Positions 36,785 to 49,600 of a stretch of DNA of 64,000 nt are shown here, in pieces. Each line of letters begins with the position of its first letter. Position 1 is the stretch's first letter. This DNA comes from Schistosoma mansoni (taxonomy: Eukaryota; Platyhelminthes; Trematoda; Strigeidida; Schistosomatidae), in assembly GCF_000237925.1 (NCBI RefSeq), contig NC_031495.1, forward strand, positions 40,514,210 through 40,578,209, read 5' to 3'. A model generated the notes under the pieces. It was not told the origin of the DNA, made no database searches, and saw only the letters and a program-made list of their open reading frames with translations. The position numbers were made by a program, and so were the translations under genes.

Positions 36785-37112
36785 TTGCTTTTGAATATTA
36801 ACTTTCTCATCAGTTTTTCACCTAGGTTGTGTTGCTTGCGAAACCTTACCGGTTTTAGCGAATTTTTTGGGCCAGTGTCCAAAGTTTCAGTAGGACTTTT
36901 ACGACCATCGTCAATCGTACGTACATCTAAAGCGGCTAAAGGTAGTACGAGCGAGAAAGTCCGTAGGCAAGCTGAAAAGGAAATGCAGTCATTTTGGGAC
37001 AGAAATGCTACGGAAAAGCGGCCGTGGTCTCCCCATCTTCAGGTTTACTCGTCACCTTTAGTAATGAGATTCTCTTTTCTCCACCGAGCCACTGGTATTG
37101 CTATGGCTATCG
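36785..37112 (+). CDS. SDHC: SDHC-like exon 1 (start uncertain)
   Basis: Encodes residues 1-109 plus one base: the presequence and the first signature motif. The donor is ATCG|GTAAGT. Confidence 0.8.
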
Positions 37113-40100
37113 GTAAGTCTGTTTTATAAACTAGCATGTTAACAGTAGGAAAACAAAAATAGAAATTAGCGCATGATCTTTTTGCAACAATGATTACTAT
37201 TGACTGCCGTTAGTGATGACTTTCGGATATACCGAATTCGCGATTTTTAATTCAAAAGATTTTGTGTGATGTACAGAAGAAAATGCAAAATATCGTTTAA
37301 ACTAAACCATTCTCGTTAATTGAAGATACTGATTTTCTGTTAAAATTTGTGGCCACAGAACCTTGATGCTTATCCAATAAGAGTTTGTTCTGTTCATTGG
37401 ACGATCTGATGTTGAAGGTATAATTTCCTTTTGGTTTTCAGTTTTTGGTGGTAGTAGGGGTTAATTAGTTGGATTTCATTTTAAATTTCTAGTCAGATGG
37501 GATAGATAAGCTCATTCCACATCTTTCCTATTGTTAAAAGTAGAGATGACGGTTACGCGTACACTACTTATTAGCGCTCGTAAGCATCTTGGAGATAAGA
37601 TAAACTAAATTTTGAGGTTAATAAGTAGCTGGTTAAACATTTTCCCTGTTTTGTTTGCACTCGGTCATCTTATTGTTGTTTTGCTTTTGTTTAGATCTTT
37701 TTGTTTCTATCACATAATTTTTTTTCAGTGTGGTCATCTGTAGGGATCGGTGCTTTCTTTTTCACTGGGCATTATGACTCTATACTTGACTATGTGAGGA
37801 ACATGCATTTGGGTACTTCTGTTATAGCTGCATGCAAGTTTATTCTATGTTACCCATTGGTTTACCACTATTTGAACGGGATGAGACATCTGGTAAGCGT
37901 TCATTATTGTGAATTATTCTTTTTTGTATGCTACAACTGGATCAACCCATAAAAGATTAAGGTTTCATGTCTATTACTTTGATTTCAACAAGGATATTTT
38001 TAAACTACTGTAAGTCTTATTCGTCAGAATATTAATGTTATAGCTGTTCTCTTGATGAAACAGACGCCGTGAAGTATTCTTATGAAATCTAATATATTTG
38101 CGCAACCTAAGGGTGCTCCCAATCAGAATTACGTTCCTATATTCGAGAAGAATACAAATAGTATAGAACGTCGCGTGACTGTTCATCACCTTAATTTTTC
38201 TCATATCTCAGCAATATAGAAATAGAATGTCAGTAATGATAAAGTATTTTGCAAATTATAAATGGATACTTGGAGAGCGGAAAGCAAACCAATATTATTA
38301 GGATACGAATGACATAGTTACTGCTTTGTATTGGGGATTTTTTAAAATATCTCCTTTACCGGCTTTGTTCATTGTATTACACCTCAGTCTCCTTGTATAA
38401 TGGTCTCAGGATGAGCATTCCTTCCATGGTCTATTAAGTGCTCAGGTAGTTCTATCTTAGGCATACCAGAGGTAATTTCATCAAAATGAGTCAGAAGCCT
38501 TCCTATTGCGGTTTTCTTGAGTTAATGAAAATTCAGATGAACGTTTGCTCTCATGAGAGCGTGGTTAGTGTCCAAACATCTGTACTGTTATGTAGAAAAC
38601 CATCCTTACCTGGCAACGCTCCTGGTGGACTCTTTCCAATAATGGGTAGCAAAATTGTCAATCTCAATAAGTGTCGATCATCGTCGGGTTAGACAACGCT
38701 TATTTTTGTGTTTAAGGTTAGCGCCAACTCGGAATAAGGGGATATCTAAGCTTAGTTTCAACATACAATTTTCGTCACCTGTCTAGTGCACTTGGACCCC
38801 CAGCGCGATGAATAATATACCTAGACATTTAGCTTTCTGAAGAGGGTTAGAAATCTTTTCGACTGGAGTCATCTGCCTCATCGGCGTTGAATTTGGTAGA
38901 AGCGTAGACAGACTACGAAGAGGCAGTGGCATGTGTTCCTTTCTTTCTGGATTTTTATTTTACTGCTTTGTAGTGCCTTGCTTCGCCAATCGTTCACCTC
39001 GATCACCGTTGCAATACAAATCTTAACGGTGCATAAAATTAGAAGGCTGCGTGTTCGTATCACGTCGGGCTCACCAATTCTGAAGTGCCGTGCTTCGAGC
39101 ATGTCTATGTCGTGCTGCATAGGCTTCGATGAGTGTGCTTGTCGAAAGTATGAGATGCCGAGGTTTCTTCATCGACGTAGGCTGCTGCATTAGGTTTGTC
39201 GTCGTCGAAGTCACCATTTTAGTGGGCGAATGGTGAGTGTTCAAAATGAGGCTCATCATTTTTATGGGGATTTAGGATCTGACTCCAATTTGTTCGTATG
39301 AATAGTTGATCGTTAAAATGTACATCCTTGGGTATCCTCGTATGCAATATATGACTTAATCCGCGTTGGTGAATAACGGAGCTAAATAAGTCAAATACGA
39401 TGATGGATTTGAAATACATATATTTTGTACATTCAACCATTCATACGAACAAATTGGAGTCAGATCCTAAATCCCCATAAAAATGATGAGCCTCATTTTG
39501 AACACTCACCATTCGCCCACTAAAATGGTGACTTCGACGACGACAAACCTAATGCAGCAGCCTACGTCGATGAAGTCAGAGCCTATGGCGAACTGTCGTC
39601 AGAATTTATTACCTCAAGTGGTGTTCGTCAGGGCTGTCCACTCTCCCCATTCTTGTTTAACTTTGTCATCGACATGCTTTCAGAGATAACACTTTCATAA
39701 TCTAAATCTCCAGGAGTTGAACTTTTACCGGGAGGCTCACTTGACTTAGAATACGCCAATAACATAGTTTTATTTGGTGAAGACGCTGACAAAATGGAGA
39801 GTCTTCTGACCACTATAAGCAACAATGCAGGCATGTTCGGGATGCGATTCCCCCCTTCGAAATGCAAAATGTTACTTCAGGATTGGGTTGCATCGACACC
39901 TGAACTAATGATAGAGAGTGAAGTAGTTGAGCGTGTTGACTGCTTCACTTATCTTGATAGTCTCATCAGTCCTTGTGGTCTGGTGTGTGACGAAATCTCA
40001 GCACGGATACAGAAGGCTCGTCTAGCTTTTGCCAACTTGCGTCATTTATGGCGTAGGTGAGATATCCGTCTAGCAACCAAAGGACGGGTTTACTGTGCAG

Positions 40101-42378
40101 CAGTTCGTTCAGTCCTACTTTATGGCAGTGAAACATGGCCAATAAGAGTAGAGGATATTCGTAGGCTACTAGTATTCGATCATAGGTGTCTTCGAAGCAT
40201 TGCTCGTATATTCTGGGACCACCGGGTAAGTAATGCAGTTGTTAGGAAACGGGTACTAGGTAAGGATGGCAAATCGATTGATGAAGTAGTGAAACTTCAT
40301 CAGTTGAGATGGCTGGGACACGTTACGTATGCCCAACCACCGACTGCCCTGACGACCGATGTTTTATGGTGTAAGAGTAGTTTGGATGAAAGCTAGGGGC
40401 GGCCAGACCAAAACGTGGCACAAATCCATGAAGTCACTGACAAGTGGACTCAGACATGTTGGTAAGTGTACACTACCTGGTTGGGATCCGCGAGACGATA
40501 GCAATCGATGGTTAGAGACATTGAATGACATGACTCGAAATCGTTTGCAATGGCGCAGGTGCATCCACTCTTTGTGTTCTGCCAAATTCCAATCTTCTGA
40601 ATTCTTCATGTCTCTATCTTTTTTTCTTTTCTAATTTATTTCACTGGATTATACACCTTCAATAACATCTTCAAACCCTAATCTTTCGGATTACTGTTTA
40701 TACTCTTACTACTTCTACTACTATGGGATTTGAATCGTTAACTGCATCTCTGTGTTAATATGGTATGGCAACTCGAACTGATGTACGTATGTACGAAGTT
40801 CTACGTTGTGACTGACTGACGTCGATGAAGAAACTTCGGCATCTCATACTTTCGACAAACACACTCAGCAAAGCCTATGCAGCACGACATAGACATGCTC
40901 GAAGCACGGCACTACAGTTTAATCGCACAGCAGACAAACGATTTTGTCATTAATCCAGTTCAAGAGTGCGTGTTCTCTCGAATAGAAGGACATATATAGT
41001 CGAGGGGGGTGGTTTGCACCTATTTTGTACAATATCTTGATGATGTCACGTGAAAAATCACAGTTCGATTCTGTATGCCGGCCTAAAGTATTGGTCAGTA
41101 AAGCTTGTTGTTTGATTCGTGTCCAAACAATCAAAACTTCGATACAGTTTGAAACTGGGTTTCATGAAATATGGAATAACATTTCGTAAGACTGCATCAA
41201 TAGCATTGGTTACACGTGAAAGTGGAAATGAAATCAGAGAAAGGCTGGTAATAGGAATAGAAAAATACTTTGAGGCAGGGATAGGATTTTTCTTGCGGAC
41301 ATTATTATCTTAAGTGCTGTTCGAGTTGTGAAAAAGACTGACACTTCTGGGTTACTTACACTATGGAGAAATTTCTTTTTGGAAGGTTTGAAGAATTGGG
41401 CGTCAACCCAAGGCTCAAGAGACTGCTGCTTAAAACTGGTTATACGCGGTGTTTTTGTTGTACAAACTACTCTGTATACATTACTTTCAGGTTCTAAAAT
41501 TTGTGGAGTAAATTAATTAACGCATTCAATAAGTATTTGGGTATTAGTCACTCTAATTTTAAGTGCGGAGTTCTTACCTAGAACTCATTCAAATGTCTTA
41601 ACCGATAAGACACTTGAAATATGTGAGGCGAGGCAAGTTGGACTGCATTTAAAACGAGACTCTTCTAACTCCCATTGTAGGAAGGTAGCATAATTGGAGG
41701 TGCTATTTATCTATGGGGAAAACCTTACTTTATTGGCATATCTCACTACAGTCAACAACATGACTGTAACCCTTGAACTTTATCATCTCAGTTTTACTAA
41801 TCTTCAACTGACGTACTTAACACGGTAGGATCTCAATGAATATGATATTCAGTCAATACAGGCTGATTGTGCCGTCATGATAACCAAGCCCGATTATCGT
41901 GTTAGGGCAATAGATAAGGTTGGGTTTCACAATTATAAATACATCCCACAATAGGGAAATTTATAATGTTTTTAGAAGAGAAAAAATCCCATCAAGGCTT
42001 TTAGCCTAAACAGTACAGCTTCACTATGTGGCGTAACTACTACTACCAATACCTCTGGCGGATTATTCGAATGCTCAACAATGTTTCATTGATTGCCACT
42101 GAACTTAAAAATGGCCTCTGTATGAAATAAATAATTTGTTTGGTGGAAAAAAAACTAGAAAATTCCACTTTCTTCATGGTTCATTTTCAGAGACGTTTAT
42201 TGAGTTTTACTACTAGCTTTTTAATTTATGGAAAATGTGTGACTGTGTAATTTATTTATTTTACTAGGCTTGGGACTACGCTATTGGCTTTCCTATCAAA
42301 ACATGTAATACAACTGGATTTATTGCTTTAGGATCATCTTTAGTTATTTCTGCTATCTTAGCTTGCATCCGATTATAA
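36785..42378 (+). CDS. SDHC: Succinate dehydrogenase cytochrome b560 subunit (SDHC-like), three exons
   Basis: This is a membrane anchor of respiratory complex II in the inner mitochondrial membrane. It helps bind heme b and ubiquinone. Exons are 36785-37112, 37729-37892 and 42268-42378, joined in phases 1 and 0 (201 codons with stop, 200 aa). Family motifs are RPWSPHLQVYSSPLVMRFSF (79-98), HRATGIAMA (100-108) and HYLNGMRHLAWD (156-167), in which the first histidine is the expected heme ligand. Three hydrophobic segments lie at about 95-121, 136-158 and 176-198. The N-terminal 55 residues are basic and acidic-poor, fitting a mitochondrial targeting sequence. The start is uncertain because a good acceptor (TTTCACCTAG, ending 36825) lies just after the ATG, so an upstream exon is possible. 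Intron 2 (4.4 kb) is full of repeats. Confidence 0.9.
37113..37728 (+). other. SDHC-like intron 1
   Basis: 616 nt with GT...AG ends and a strong T-rich tract before TTTCAG. Nothing else is seen in it. Confidence 0.8.
37729..37892 (+). CDS. SDHC: SDHC-like exon 2
   Basis: Encodes residues 110-164. It ends in HYLNGMRHL, which holds the predicted heme-ligand histidine at 156. The donor is CTG|GTAAGC. Confidence 0.88.
37893..39081 (+). other. SDHC-like intron 2, 5' part
   Basis: No coding signal was recognised. Short frames at 38486-38692 and 38933-39193 have no domain. Repeat material begins near 39082. Confidence 0.45.
39564..39575. repeat. LINE target-site duplication, left
   Basis: ACGTCGATGAAG, repeated exactly at 40819-40830. 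The uninterrupted left arm of the inverted repeat contains this site once, as its reverse complement. Confidence 0.85.
39576..40818 (+). mobile_element. 5'-truncated RTE-like LINE in SDHC-like intron 2
   Basis: It starts inside the RT domain (AYGELSSEFITSSGVRQGCP, LSPFLFNFVIDML). The catalytic box reads EYANNIVLFGEDADKM instead of YADD, so both catalytic aspartates are lost. It continues with ARIQKARLAFANLRHLWRR, RSVLLYGSETWPIRV and HQLRWLGHV, then frame breaks and a 3' end with TGACTGACTG. Exact 12-bp duplications flank it, so both ends are known. It is the same family as 3900-5390. Confidence 0.9.
40819..40830. repeat. LINE target-site duplication, right
   Basis: Exact match to 39564-39575. 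Confidence 0.85.
40914..42267 (+). other. SDHC-like intron 2, 3' part
   Basis: No exon or clear mobile element was recognised. The intron ends in TTATTTTACTAG before exon 3. Confidence 0.5.
42268..42378 (+). CDS. SDHC: SDHC-like exon 3 (terminal)
   Basis: Encodes residues 165-200 and a TAA stop. It completes the RHLAWD motif across the splice and adds the last membrane helix (GFIALGSSLVISAILACI). A candidate polyadenylation signal AATAAA lies at 42731-42736. Confidence 0.88.
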   Translation, partial: AWDYAIGFPIKTCNTTGFIALGSSLVISAILACIRL

Positions 42379-42599
42379 CATTGTCCTATCGGATATTCTC
42401 TGGGTTCATCTTGTTATTTTCTCCGTTTCCTATTGATTATATGTTGTCAAAACATAATTTTTCGTTCGTAAATATGACTTTTAGTACTTATATTTGTATT
42501 TTTTCTACAAATACATTAACGATTGCGTTGTCTCATGACGAAAGATATCTTCATTCACTATAACACTTACACTACTTGGTTTATGTGTGTGTGATCAGT

Positions 42600-42770
42600 G
42601 TAATGAATAGTTGATGACGTTGTGTGACATTGTTCAGAATTGGTCGCAATGGCGCAAATACATTTACATTATCTTATCCTTTTTATCCATCGGATTCTTT
42701 CCTTTTCAAATGATGTTCTCTATCTTTTCAAATAAACTGAGTATCATGTGAAATGTTAATCGTAAAATAA
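42600..42770 (+). mobile_element. Short LINE 3' relic in SDHC-like 3' flank
   Basis: Bases around 42610-42670 resemble the terminal coding motif of the RTE-like LINE at 40510-40580. It may supply the AATAAA at 42731. Decayed. Confidence 0.45.
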
Positions 42771-43484
42771 TCATGTATTTGTGACATCCCAATCAATAGA
42801 AGTTAGAATTTCTGCTTTATCGTATTCTCGGAAAAGACTTGTTTCCTACTCGCATAAACCGGATTTCCTCGTTTGTTAATTTTAAAGTCGGAACCGCGTT
42901 TCATTAGTTAAAAAGGTCTGATTTCAGTCATCTGGTAATAGATTATGACTTCATCCCATCTAGTGAAAATCAGACACTTAATTAGCAATTTAGAAGAAAT
43001 CCGTTAACCAAGCACTGTTCAGTCTAAGCGCATACTTGTAATATGAGCGCTAGTAATATACTACTCAGTTGTTCAGATGTGAATCAAACGTTTAAATCCC
43101 GCTCGTTGTAATCAGTAAGTCGATATAAAATAGTTGTAACTCGTAGTCTAAGTGACAAATCATCACCATTATATTAAAGATGATAGTACTGTAGTTTGTA
43201 GTAAAATATGATTTCGTGCCGTGTTGTTTATTTGGCATGTTAAGTAAAACTGTTCTAATGAAAAAGAATAGGAGATTAAGTCACGTACGCTGAATTTTCT
43301 AGTGTTAGTGCGTTCTTATCCTTTCATAAATATACTTAAAGCCACTATTTACTAATCTTTTTTAATCGAAGTGTTCTTTTTTTGAAAAATTGACTGCACT
43401 TTAGGGATTTATTAAAAAAAGTCAAGAATGCTTTATTATCTATTTTCTCAATATTTACAAACATGCAGAAGCCAAAATACAACC
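42771..43484. other. Spacer between convergent SDHC-like and Ig genes
   Basis: AT-rich, no coding signal recognised. It separates the two candidate polyadenylation signals. Confidence 0.5.
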
Positions 43485-43490
43485 ATTTAT
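43485..43490 (-). terminator. Candidate polyadenylation signal of Ig gene
   Basis: AATAAA on the minus strand, 34 bases past the stop codon. Confidence 0.5.
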
Positions 43491-43523
43491 TAGATTATAT
43501 AACTTCACTCCATAGATATCTTT

Positions 43524-43630
43524 TTAAAAATATAAAAAGTGTGAAATAACAGTCAGCATGTTGAACACCATTAGCAGTTTTATATACAGCTGAACAGTAA
43601 ATGTCGCATTTGCAGCAGTATTTTGAGTAT
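43524..43630 (-). CDS. Ig gene terminal exon with GPI-signal-like tail
   Basis: The acceptor is TTTATTTAG|ATACTC. Thirty-four codons and a TAA end in [17 protein letters not shown], a hydrophobic C-terminus without following charges. NTAANAT provides small omega-site residues and a glycosylation sequon. It joins the previous exon in phase across a 4.9-kb intron, so the link is an inference. Confidence 0.65.
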
Positions 43631-46600
43631 CTAAATAAAAGGTCCGGTAAAAAGACTAAGTGTTTCAAGTAAACTTGGACAGAAATTTATGTTAGATATA
43701 AAAAAGATCACTAGCCCTGGTACGGCCGAGAGTGGGTAGGCCCTCCCTCTCGAAATGTTCTCACACAGCCACGCGTATACAGCCTCTGCCATGGAAGTCC
43801 TACTCACTGCCTTCTCGTAGCGGGGGTGTTGTTTACGAAATTGAAAAGACGGAAAGCGAATGTCCGGCGCTTTAACCGAGTTGATGGACACAGAGGGTCT
43901 ACCTAGGGGAGTTGGAAAACGCTGATTCCAAGCCAGTGGTGCACATGGGCTCCAGGGTCCTGAGGGAACAAATGGCGTATGAACCAGTTGTTGGTCGACA
44001 GCTACCATGGGACTGCACCTCCTCACGATGCCCCACTGCCTTATGGATCAGACCTTTAGGTCAAAGGCTCCGGGTGTGGTCACCTAAGAAAACCACCTGT
44101 TTCGGTCTGGGTACCCGGTCAGTATCATAGCCCTCACACAATACCATAGATATGACAACTACTTGTCATAAGATAGGAGTTATTTCTCAGTGCATATAGT
44201 GTGGATGACAATGATATATGGTCAGACTAAAGCATGTTTTAGTGTTAGGTTGTTAACTTCCATTAGCAGGATACTTTAGACCTAGGTTTCATATTAATTT
44301 GAATTCATCTGCGAGACTTCTCTTAGATTTCAGGCGAACTGGTTCTCGTTGTGGGGTTCAAATCTGCGTTACCCATTATTTGCTTACTGACGCCTGTTAA
44401 CTCTCGTGGAGTAGCACAGGCCGCTCAACAGCATTCTCCATCCAACTTTGTCCTGTACAGTCCTATCCAGTTCCTATTAATCCTTCTCATGTCTGCTTCC
44501 GATTCCCGACGCAATGTGTTCTTTGGCCTTCCTCCTTTCCGTTCTCCATTAGGACTCCAAGTTAGGGCTTACCTACTGATGCAGTTTTATGATTTCCGCC
44601 CCTAGCCTCTTTTCCTAATTTCCTCCTCCACTGGAAGCTGCTCTCTTCTCTTCCACATTAGGATGTTGCTGATGTTATCCAGCCAACGGACATTAAGTAT
44701 CTTGCGTAGGCGACAGTCTATAAATACTTGTACCATTTTGATAATGGTTGTGGTAGTTCTCCAAGTCTCAGCTCCGTACAGTAGAACTGTTTCGACGTTC
44801 GTATTGAAGATTCTCACTTTGATATTGGTTGACAGTTGTTTTGAGTTCCATATGTTCTTCAAATGCAGGAATGTTGCTTTTGCTTAGTCAATCCATGACT
44901 TCACATCTCCATCAGATTCTCCTAGTTTTTCAATGATGCTGACCAGTCAGGCACGTGAAAGTTTCCACCTCTTCCAGAGTTTCTCCATCAAGTGTGATTG
45001 GTTTGGTTGATGTTTACTGCGTTGTGTTTGAGAATCTCGCTTTTCCCCTTGTGTGTGTTGAGGCCTACGGATGCAGAGGCTGCTGCTGCTACATTGGTTG
45101 AATTGACCTGCATTTGTTGATGTGTATGGGACAGAAGAGTCAGGTTATCTGCGAAGTCCAAATCTTCTGACTGATTCCGAGCTGTCCATGGTATTCCGTG
45201 TTTCACCTCAGATGTCGAAGTCTTCACAATCCAGTCAATCACTAGAGGAGAAAGGGGGAAAGTAGGTAGCCTTGTCTGACACTGGTCCTCACATGGAATG
45301 CTTCTATCAGCTGTCCTCCATGCACCACTTTGTACTGTAGTCCGTCGTATGAATTCCGGATGACGTTGACGACTTTCTTAGGTACACCATAGTGTCGAAA
45401 AAAATCCATAATGTTCTCCTATCCACACTGTCAAACGCCTTCTCATATTGAAGTTGATGTAGGGTGACGAATTGCATTCAATTGATTGCTCAACAATGAT
45501 CCGTAGTGTCGCGATTTGTTCTGTGCACGACCAATCCTTACGAAATCCGGTCTGTTGATCTCAAAGTTGGGCATTTACTGAGTCTTTCATCCGATTCAGC
45601 AACACTCTGTTGAAAACTTTTACTGGTACTGATAGTAGTGTGATGGCTCTGTAGTTTCCATATTTGCTCAGATCTCCTTTCTTGGTGATATATCCTTCTT
45701 TTCAGTCTGTCACCACTTGTCCTTCCTCCTAAATCCTGATTAGAACATGGAGCATCTTGGCAGTTATCCCTTTGCCTCAACTGGTATGTTGTCAGGTCCT
45801 GCTGCTTTCTTACTCTTGATTTGTCTGAAGACTGGCCACCCTGATTTCTTCGATCGTTGGTAGAGTGACAGCTATAGGAAGGTCTGCAGGTGCTGCTTCG
45901 ATGTCCCGTGGATTCAATGGAGCTGGCCTATTCAAGAGTTTTTCAAAGTGTTCTGCCCATCTGTTCCTCTGTTCTTGAATCTCAGTGAGTGTCTTGCCCT
46001 CTTTGTCGTTGACTGGTCTTTTCGGTTTGCTGTTTCTCTGCTAGTTTCTTCGTTGTGTCATATAGCTGTTTCATATATCCTTCTGTTGAAGTTTTTCCGC
46101 TATCGTTGCTAGGTCTTCCACATATTTTCGCTTGTCAGCTTTAACGCTCCTCTTCAATTGCTTGTTTGCTTTTGTGTATTCAGCTTATATTTCGACTTTC
46201 ATTGTTCTTGTTCGACTGTTGTTGAGTGCTGTCTTCTTGTTCTTCCTTTCCTGAATATTGTCCAGGGTTTCTATAGAGATCTATTCTTTGTGGTGATGCT
46301 TCTCGCGGTCCAGAACCTCTTGACACGTTGAAGTTAGTGCTTCTTTGATCCGCTTCCAATTACCCACCATAGTAGATTCCTCATCCCTGAGTAGATCTTG
46401 TAAAGCTTGGGACCTGTTGTTGAGAGTTATCTTGAATTGGTTGAGTTTGTCAGTATCTCGATGAAAGACTGTATTGAACATTAGTAATGTTGTTCACCCA
46501 GTTGTCCAATGCTTCTTTAACTTCAGTTTCATCTTAGCAACTAACAGGTGGTGAGCTGAAGCTATATCAGAACCTCTCTTGGTTCTCACATCTCCCACTG

Positions 46601-49600
46601 ACCTTGTGAAGTTTTTATTGATGTAAACATGATCGATCTAGTTCATTGTAGTGTGATCCGGTGAGACCCATGTAGCTTTATGAGGGCGGGGAATACTGTG
46701 CAACCTAAAACAATTTTGTTGACTACACATAAACTTCCAAGCCTTTCGCCATTCTCGTTCATTTCTCCTAGTCAATCCATGTCGTTCCATGCTATCTTCA
46801 TACCCGGTGTTGTCCAGTCCGACTTTTGCATCTAGATTTCCCATAAAGATTGTCAGGTTCTTACCTAAGCATTTCGCTATGATCGATTGCAGTCTCTTGT
46901 AGAACTGGTCTTTATCGTCGTCGTTGCTATGATTGGTGGGCGCACAACATAGGATAGCATTCATTGTGATTCCCTCCTCCTTCGTTTTGAATGATGCTTT
47001 GATGATCCTGAATCCATGAGATTCCCGTACTACAAGTGCTTTACGTGCTCCTTTGGACAGCATCAAAGCAACTCTCCGTGTGGAGCATTTTCCTCTTTGC
47101 GACCGGAGTACAGCAGCATCTCTCCTGAATCTAACCTTTTCTGTCCAGTTTGGATCTAATGGGTTTCACTGATTCCGAGCATCGTCAAGTTGTATTTCCT
47201 CATTTCCGTTGCCGTTTGACTGGTCCTTCCGGTCTCTCATAGTATCCTACAATTCATTTACCAATAAAAATTGTTGCTCTGGTTGTTAGAAGTGGCATCA
47301 GCCTCGTGATTTCCGTCTTCCACCATGAGACTTCACAATTTTTCTGAATGATGAACCTTCAACTCTGACGGCGGAATTTAAATGGTTTAATCTGGTTGGG
47401 GTTCTTTTAGCAATGGTGTTTCCTACCTGATGAGTTTGCTGACTCTATGCTCAACCTTCCTTGTTTACCTGTGTTTGGGACCACCAGTAACATAGAAGAG
47501 CTATAGGCGGAGCTGCGTTTTGCAGCTCTTCACTGAAATAACTCTGGTATGATATTTGGGCTGTTGATGACTTCCTATGGGACTAATTTATTTATAGTGA
47601 TTGACCATTAGTATTCAGTTGGTGTCATTTTTGTGTAATCCCATGTTAGTGGAATTGTATCGTCTAAATCTCGCTTCGGTTATTAGTGCATGCATTAAAT
47701 ACCATTAAAACAGTACACAGGACGTTTAGTCAGATTAGTATGGACGTTGCAATTCGATCAATGCAATTGAATTAGGAGACTGCTTTTCATCTTCTCTACT
47801 ACTATTGATACTGTTATTAATTCTAATACTCTGGGATCTGTCTTGATAACTTTATCTCGCTGTGCTAATGAAGTGTGGCTGTGCGAACCGATGCACATAT
47901 GTACCAGGCTTTACGTTGCATATGACTGGCTGGACAATCCAAGTTACTGATTTCCACTCAGTCAATGAATACTCAAATAAATAACGTCAATCTGATAATG
48001 ACACTGTTTATTGATCTCGACCGAACAAGGAACTAACGAATTTCTGAATTCACTGTATGAATCTTCAGAGAAGTATTTAATTGCAGAAGTCAAACGATCT
48101 TAGTTTGAAGTGAGTCGATGCATTTACTTTATCGCCTCTTAAATTTGGTTGGTTAGCTAGAGTAACTTTGAATGGATTTTAAACTAAAAAACCTTCTGAA
48201 GATTCAAAACATTTTATAATACTAAAATAATTTAAATTGAATTGATAAGAAAAACGAGAAAAGAGCAATATCTTATTTTGAAGTGACACATGAGATTTGT
48301 CGCCTTCGTGAATGTTTTTGCTGATTTTAAGCTCTTTAAGCTAAATGGTTTAATTGAGAAGCTCCTACTGTCGCTCTGGATATCATTGTTTTTAGTGACA
48401 ATGGAAGCTACGCAATCACAGCATCCATCACACAGAATATAACAGCGTCAAAAAGAATATGATTGGAAGTTCATAAATGGAGTAATGTTCATTAACTTAC
48501 CTATTGGTCTTTGATAAACTTTATTTTCTGACAATCTAATATGTTTTAAGTATTTATTATAATAATTATCATGAGAATTGGATATCCTGTCACGAGTAAC
48601 CTGTTTATCCGATAATCTTTCAATCTGTTTTTGATGCACTACAAAGAATATATATAGAACAGTAAATTTTGGAGAGATATCAAAGAAAGGGATCAGTTTA
48701 TTTATCAACTGAAAACTTGAATACGTATTTATTATCGTGACCTTATGTCTCAATAATTTAAGTATGATGACTTCATTTTTTCCGAGTTTTTGGATAAGGG
48801 TAAATTTCAAAGGACGCTTCACAATAAACTATATATAGTTGTGGTTCTATTGCTTAATGAGTAGAGCGATCGACTGTCATGACCTCTCATGGGTCCAAGC
48901 CTCGTTCGACCTATTTGGGTTTCAGAAACTACTAATTCTCACTAGTCCTTACACAAACAGTGGGGCTTAGATCTAAGTACACAGATCTGCATTTGCTAAA
49001 TGAGCAAATTTTATTACTATTACCACAACACTTACCAATCATTGTTGACTACTAAACCTGGATTGTTGGCGGTTATTTCACTACATGTGGTTTTCGTTGA
49101 TGGTAAATATTATTGAAATGGTTACTTGAAAAAAACAGGTAATATTGGACATTCATTCCAACCCACTGTAAGATTCCCGAATCCTATGTATCTCACACAA
49201 GACATAAGATTTATAGCTAGTTAGTTAACATGATTAATTCCCAAAGTTGGAATCACGAATTGGTCTTAGCTGAGCTACTGAAAGCATGTAAGTCCTTGAC
49301 AGCCGTCCTGCTCCAGTGTGTGACTCATCAGCGCTCACGCGAGAATTGAACCCGGAACCTTTATCCTTACTCTCAAACACTTAGCCTCTAGACCGCTGAG
49401 CCGAATCTATGTTAATGTTTAACTTCAATCAGTCCACGATATTGGTCTTCCAGGTTTTCAACAGTGATCTGACCAGGATCACTTTGTGACTTAAATTGTG
49501 GAAATTCTACGACCTCCACAAATCTATATTAAGACTATTTCCAATGAGTGGTATGTTTAACAACAATTTCAAGTTGAAATACAGGATGGTGTCGTCGAAT

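Larger units (their letters stand above)
39082..40913. repeat. Inverted repeat (arms 39082-39303 and 39437-39575 + 40831-40913)
   Basis: The left arm is about 222 bp. The right arm is its reverse complement with a few differences, split by a LINE insertion. The 135-bp spacer is 39303-39437. Each arm carries a short open frame starting MMSLILNTHHSPTKMVTST, of unknown nature. Confidence 0.85.

Noticed and set aside
49255-49405. Possible tRNA gene on the minus strand
   Set aside because: A- and B-box-like words are present, but no complete cloverleaf could be drawn and the sequence continues into a ribozyme-SINE body.
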